The translations under genes were made by a program, and so were the position numbers. This document shows positions 6,061 through 7,128 of a stretch of 7,128 bases of DNA, one piece after another; the first letter of the stretch is position 1, and each line of letters starts with the position of its first letter. Origin of the DNA: an uncultured Bacteroidota bacterium (GTDB taxonomy: Bacteria > Bacteroidota > Bacteroidia > Bacteroidales > 4484-276); contig CAIYZW010000725.1 of the NCBI GenBank assembly GCA_903930725.1, forward strand, positions 1 to 7,128, given 5' to 3'. Under the pieces are notes generated by a model. It saw only the letters and a program-made list of their open reading frames with translations, had not been told where the DNA came from and made no database searches.

Positions 6061-7128
6061 TTATTTCTTCTTTTTCTTATCCAATTTTTTATGATCAGAT
6101 TTTTTATGATCTTTCTTTTTGTCTTTCTTATCCTTCTTATCCTTCTTGTCTTTCTTGCCTTTTTCGGCTTTACCAGCTTTGCCGGCGAGTTCTTCCTTAA
6201 CCTCAGCCTGGGCTGATGCAAGGCGGGCAATCGGAACGCGGAAAGGTGAGCAACTTACATAGTTAAAACCAAGCGAATGGCAGAATTCGACGGATGATGG
6301 CTCTCCACCATGTTCGCCGCAAATACCGATTTTAAGGCCTGGCTTAACGCTTCTGCCTTTTTCGACAGCCATTTTCATCAACTGGCCAACGCCAACCTGG
6401 TCTAAAACCTGGAATGGATCGTGTTTGAGGATGCCTTTGTCGAGATAAACTTTGAGGAATTTTCCGGCGTCATCGCGTGAATATCCAAAAGTCATCTGGG
6501 TGAGGTCGTTGGTTCCGAATGAGAAAAATTCAGCGGAGGTTGCAACTTCATCAGCAGTGAGGGCTGCACGTGGAACTTCGATCATAGTTCCAACCAGGTA
6601 ATCCATCCTGTCGCCTCTTTCTTCGAAAACTTTTTCGACAGTTGCGCGAACGAGGTCTTCCTGCATTTTCAGCTCTTTCAAAGTTCCGATAAGCGGAATC
6701 ATGATTTCTGGTTTTGCAACGATGCCTCTTTTCTTGAGATCCAAAGCAGCTTCGATGATAGCGCGGGCCTGCATTTCAGAAATTTCCGGATAGGTATTTC
6801 CAAGACGGCATCCACGATGGCCAAGCATTGGGTTAAATTCGGCTAATTCGTCAATTTTAGCTTTGATAACTTTTACGTCAACGTTCATCACTTTTGCCAT
6901 TTCTTTTTGGCCTTTTTCGTCGTGAGGAACAAACTCGTGCAAAGGTGGATCGAGCAAACGAACGGTTACCGGAAGATCCTGCATGGCTTCGAAAATTCCT
7001 TCGAAGTCGGCACGTTGGATGGGTAATAATTTTTCGAGCGCTAATCTGCGGCCAGCTTCATCAGCAGCCAAAATCATTTCACGCATCGCGATGATGCGGT
7101 CGCCTTCGAAAAACATGTGCTCGGTGCG
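6061..7128 (-). CDS. ppdK: Pyruvate, phosphate dikinase, C-terminal part with lysine-rich tail (5' end cut by window)
   Basis: Interconverts pyruvate, ATP and phosphate with phosphoenolpyruvate, AMP and pyrophosphate in the cytoplasm. The last 355 residues are visible, beginning at RTEHMFFE, the conserved entry to the PEP/pyruvate-binding TIM barrel; the ATP-grasp domain and phospho-histidine domain lie outside the window. Seen, counting from the Met at 7116: TVRLLDPPLHEF (51-62, substrate arginine R53), MLGHRGCRLG (97-106), GTMIEVPRAAL (176-186, metal-binding E180), FGTNDLTQM (200-208, N203 and metal-binding D204), and GICGEHGGEPSSVEF (264-278) with C266, the catalytic cysteine of the barrel (C831 in the Clostridium symbiosum enzyme). 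The family normally ends shortly after SCSPFRVPIARLASAQA (288-304). Here about 47 further residues follow; the last 40 contain 23 lysines with DKK and DHKK repeats and end in five lysines before TAA. The core should be active; the tail has no known role. A terminator follows the gene. Confidence 0.97.
   Translation of the reverse strand, partial: RTEHMFFEGDRIIAMREMILAADEAGRRLALEKLLPIQRADFEGIFEAMQDLPVTVRLLDPPLHEFVPHDEKGQKEMAKVMNVDVKVIKAKIDELAEFNPMLGHRGCRLGNTYPEISEMQARAIIEAALDLKKRGIVAKPEIMIPLIGTLKELKMQEDLVRATVEKVFEERGDRMDYLVGTMIEVPRAALTADEVATSAEFFSFGTNDLTQMTFGYSRDDAGKFLKVYLDKGILKHDPFQVLDQVGVGQLMKMAVEKGRSVKPGLKIGICGEHGGEPSSVEFCHSLGFNYVSCSPFRVPIARLASAQAEVKEELAGKAGKAEKGKKDKKDKKDKKDKKKDHKKSDHKKLDKKKKK
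6082..6111 (-). repeat. 15-bp tandem repeat (two units) inside the ppdK tail
   Basis: Two adjacent 15-bp units, 6082-6096 and 6097-6111, are identical at 13 of 15 positions and both contain TTTTTTATGATC. On the minus strand they encode DHKKL and DHKKS. The high DNA identity suggests recent duplication, as it would not be required by protein-level selection alone. Confidence 0.75.
6115..6159 (-). repeat. 9-bp tandem repeat (about five units) inside the ppdK tail
   Basis: Nine-base units in register run over 6115-6123, 6124-6132, 6133-6141, 6142-6150 and 6151-6159 (for example TTTCTTATC, CTTCTTATC, CTTCTTGTC on the plus strand). On the minus strand they encode a D-K-K triplet series. Because the unit is a multiple of three, gain or loss of units would keep the reading frame and only change tail length. 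Confidence 0.75.

Noticed and set aside
5971..6216. Plus-strand open frame of 81 codons that looks like a very hydrophobic membrane protein
   Set aside because: It is the antisense of the lysine-rich ppdK tail: lysine codons AAA/AAG read as TTT/CTT (Phe/Leu) on the other strand, which creates a false membrane helix. It also runs across the ppdK terminator.
1..7128. Mobile element, CRISPR array, tRNA or rRNA gene
   Set aside because: No transposase or integrase motif, no spaced identical repeats of CRISPR size, no terminal inverted repeats, and no cloverleaf or rRNA sequence recognised on either strand.

Overview
The window looks like a chromosomal segment of a member of the Bacteroidota, probably of the Marinilabiliales/Prolixibacteraceae type. 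This rests on four things seen in the sequence: AT-rich intergenic DNA with A-rich leaders instead of clear Shine-Dalgarno sites; -7 boxes of the Bacteroidota form TAnnTTTG; a periplasmic-TPR histidine kinase of a kind common in that phylum; and the style of the PckA and PPDK proteins. The lineage is an inference from protein style, not from a database match.

Layout from left to right. Positions 1-1168 (minus) hold a CCA-adding tRNA nucleotidyltransferase with a C-terminal HD domain; its 3' end lies outside the window. It is divergent from a small secreted cysteine-peptidase-like protein (1314-1802, plus). That gene converges on pckA, and the two share a strong hairpin at about 1858-1895 that can terminate transcription both ways. 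ATP-dependent phosphoenolpyruvate carboxykinase (1917-3572, minus) is followed upstream by a membrane histidine kinase with nine TPR-like repeats (3740-5908, minus). Last comes the C-terminal third of pyruvate, phosphate dikinase (6061-7128, minus; 5' end outside the window), which carries a very unusual lysine-rich tail and its own terminator.

Most of the window is conserved housekeeping: tRNA 3'-end maturation, and two enzymes that meet at phosphoenolpyruvate (PckA: oxaloacetate to PEP; PPDK: pyruvate to or from PEP using pyrophosphate). The histidine kinase sits between the two PEP enzymes on the same strand, but it has its own promoter-like element and no response regulator is present, so a regulatory link is only a possibility. 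There is no mobile element, CRISPR array or RNA gene. The points most worth a second look are the lysine-rich repeat tail on PPDK, the exact 40-residue periodicity of the kinase sensor, the small secreted peptidase-like protein, and the divergent active-site loop of PckA. I see no clear sign of an entirely new multi-gene system here.
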